Positions 61,837-64,000 of a stretch of 64,000 nt of DNA are shown here, piece by piece. The notes beneath the pieces were generated by a model. The model saw only the letters and a list, made by a program, of their open reading frames with translations. It ran no database searches and was not told where the DNA came from. Numbering within the stretch: the first letter of the stretch is position 1; the number at the start of each line of letters is the position of its first letter. This DNA is from Phylloscopus collybita (taxonomy: Eukaryota; Chordata; Aves; Passeriformes; Phylloscopidae), in contig JAJNNQ010000130.1 in assembly GCA_027886175.1 (NCBI GenBank), forward strand, positions 16,571,501 to 16,635,500, in the 5' to 3' direction. The position numbers and the translations under genes were made by a program.

Positions 61837-64000
61837 TTTCTACAAGGTGACCAGAAGCTGTTCGCCAGCACCCGCTTGCAGCGACCGAGTTCGGCTTTCC
61901 ACGTTCTTCCCCGGCTCTCTTTCGCTTCTCCGCACAAGCTGCGGCTGGACCGAAGACGCCGCTGGCTGTGCTTCCGCGAAGCGCTGCTTTCTCGGCAAAA
62001 CGCAGCTTCTCGTTCTTGACAGCTCTGCTATGCAGAAGCACAGGAAAGCCGGCAGAGCTGCTCCTCTAGCTGCTCTACGCAGAGGCAACTGTAAATCAGC
62101 TAGACAGTGATCCTGTTGTGGAAAAGGCAGGAAAGTGGTTGCAAAAGCGTTTTGGCTTGCTGGAAGCAGCAGCAAGCACGCGGGCTTCTCTGCACGCTGC
62201 AAACACAAAACAGAAGCACCTACACGGCGAGAGGAGACGGCCTGACACCTGCTGCACTCAGTACAGCTCTGGGCTGCTGTCAGGAAAGGTATTTCAAGGA
62301 ACTAGCCACGGGGACTCTGCACTGTGCTGGGAGAGTTTCTACAAGGTGACCAGAAGCTGTTCGCCAGCACCCGCTTGCAGCGACCGAGTTCGGCTTTCCA
62401 CGTTCTTCCCCGGCTCTCTTTCGCTTCTCCGCACAAGCTGCGGCTGGACCGAAGACGCCGCTGGCTGTGCTTCCGCGAAGCGCTGCTTTCTCGGCAAAAC
62501 GCAGCTTCTCGTTCTTGACAGCTCTGCTATGCAGAAGCACAGGAAAGCCGGCAGAGCTGCTCCTCTAGCTGCTCTACGCAGAGGCAACTGTAAATCAGCT
62601 AGACAGTGATCCTGTTGTGGAAAAGGCAGGAAAGTGGCTGCAAAAGCGTTTTGGCTTGCTGGAAGCAGCAGCAAGCACGCGGGCTTCTCTGCACGCTGCA
62701 AACACAAAACAGAAGCACCTACACGGCGAGAGGAGACGGCCTGACACCTGCTGCACTCAGTACAGCTCTGGGCTGCTGCCAGGAAAGGTATTTCAAGGAA
62801 CTAGCCACGGGGACTCTGCACTGTGCTGGGAGAGTTTCTACAAGGTGACCAGAAGCTGTTCGCCAGCACCCGCTTGCAGCGACCGAGTTCGGCTTTCCAC
62901 GTTCTTCCCCGGCTCTCTTTCGCTTCTCCGCACAAGCTGCGGCTGGACCGAAGACGCCGCTGGCTGTGCTTCCGCGAAGCGCTGCTTTCTCGGCAAAACG
63001 CAGCTTCTCGTTCTTGACAGCTCTGCTATGCAGAAGCACAGGAAAGCCGGCAGAGCTGCTCCTCTAGCTGCTCTACGCAGAGGCAACTGTAAATCAGCTA
63101 GACAGTGATCCTGTTGTGGAAAAGGCAGGAAAGTGGCTGCAAAAGCGTTTTGGCTTGCTGGAAGCAGCAGCAAGCACGCGGGCTTCCCTGCACGCTGCAA
63201 ACACAAAACAGAAGCACCTACACGGCGAGAGGAGACGGCCTGACACCTGCTGCACTCAGTACAGCTCTGGGCTGCTGCCAGGAAAGGTATTTCAAGGAAC
63301 TAGCCACGGGGACTCTGCACTGTGCTGGGACAGTTTCTACAAGGTGACCAGAAGCTGTTCGCCAGCACCCGCTTGCAGCGACCGAGTTCGGCTTTCCACG
63401 TTCTTCCCCGGCTCTCTTTCGCTTCTCCGCACAAGCTGCGGCTGGACCGAAGACGCCGCTGGCTGTGCTTCCGCGAAGCGCTGCTTTCTCGGCAAAACGC
63501 AGCTTCTCGTTCTTGACAGCTCTGCTATGCAGAAGCACAGGAAAGCCGGCAGAGCTGCTCCTCTAGCTGCTCTACGCAGAGGCAACTGTAAATCAGCTAG
63601 ACAGTGATCCTGTTGTGGAAAAGGCAGGAAAGTGGCTGCAAAAGCGTTTTGGCTTGCTGGAAGCAGCAGCAAGCACGCGGGCTTCTCTGCACGCTGCAAA
63701 CACAAAACAGAAGCACCTACACGGCGAGAGGAGACGGCCTGACACCTGCTGCACTCAGTACAGCTCTGGGCTGCTGCCAGGAAAGGTATTTCAAGGAACT
63801 AGCCACGGGGACTCTGCACTGTGCTGGGACAGTTTCTACAAGGTGACCAGAAGCTGTTCGCCAGCACCCGCTTGCAGCGACCGAGTTCGGCTTTCCACGT
63901 TCTTCCCCGGCTCTCTTTCGCTTCTCCGCACAAGCTGCGGCTGGACCGAAGACGCCGCTGGCTGTGCTTCCGCGAAGCGCTGCTTTCTCGGCAAAACGCA

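Larger units (their letters stand above)
57798..64000 (-). repeat. 499-bp satellite array, reverse orientation
   Basis: This is the same family on the minus strand: a partial unit (57798-57846), 12 units and a 168-bp partial one at the window end. Eleven units are exactly 499 bp; one (60342-60838) is 497 bp. The first eight units mirror forward units 77-70. From the ninth unit (61837-62335) the match to unit 69 breaks down, with GCAGGTG instead of GCATGTG and TTGCAACC instead of TTGCAGCC, although types with AGGGAAGC and TTGCAACC keep recurring. The array continues past the right end. Confidence 0.97.

Noticed and set aside
18680..63846. Hundreds of recurring open frames of 62-172 codons in the 499-bp array, on both strands
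   Set aside because: They recur because the DNA recurs. The unit length is not divisible by three, several frames overlap on both strands, substitutions change residues freely, and no domain is recognisable.
1..64000. CRISPR array or a bacterial/phage defence system
   Set aside because: Repeat units are 191-499 bp without unique spacers, there are no cas-like genes, and the organisation is that of eukaryotic satellite DNA.
1..64000. Transposable elements or telomeric repeats at array boundaries
   Set aside because: No terminal repeats, target-site duplications, poly-A tails or TTAGGG runs were found at 18552, at 57797 or inside the arrays.

Overview
The window is almost entirely satellite DNA. 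I could support no protein-coding gene, tRNA, rRNA, transposon or CRISPR array on either strand. It holds two unrelated tandem-repeat families side by side, so it comes from a large eukaryotic genome, most likely a centromeric, pericentromeric or other heterochromatic block read with long reads. A 191-bp centromere-linked satellite (Tgut191A) is known in zebra finch, and the 191-bp basic length here fits that. I matched length only, not sequence, so a bird (perhaps a passerine) is a weak inference.

Region 1 (1-18552) is a head-to-tail array of about 95 monomers, all in one orientation. Monomers come in two length classes, about 191 and about 202 bp, differing by one copy of an 11-bp AT-rich motif. 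They are organised into a long higher-order repeat (HOR). Homologous HOR start points lie at 977, 5073, 10348 and 16800, so successive copies are 4096, 5275 and 6452 bp long. The copies differ by gains and losses of whole monomers but are nearly identical where they align.

Region 2 (18553-57797) is a different, GC- and CpG-richer satellite with a unit of exactly 499 bp: 78 complete units plus 323 bp of a 79th. Phase is kept exactly over about 39 kb, so no net indel occurred. Units differ by scattered substitutions whose combinations define sub-families, local duplications (three units at 41507-44500) and a long-range duplication 50 units apart (units 2-6 and 52-56). The region 1/region 2 boundary at 18551-18560 falls in an 8-bp motif shared by both satellites.

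Region 3 (57798-64000) is the same 499-bp satellite in the opposite orientation: a 49-bp partial unit, 12 units and a final partial one. The order of diagnostic variants in its first eight units mirrors units 77 to 70 of the forward array. This marks a fold-back inverted duplication rather than a simple inversion. The turn-around (57787-57797) lies directly after a 9-bp-stem hairpin, has about 11 bp of imperfect microhomology, and carries private mismatches.

The many open frames in the 499-bp unit recur because the DNA recurs. The unit length is not a multiple of three and nothing in the translations is recognisable. The interest of the window lies in array structure: exact-length homogenisation, an inverted duplication, HOR growth, and short dyad symmetries in both monomers.
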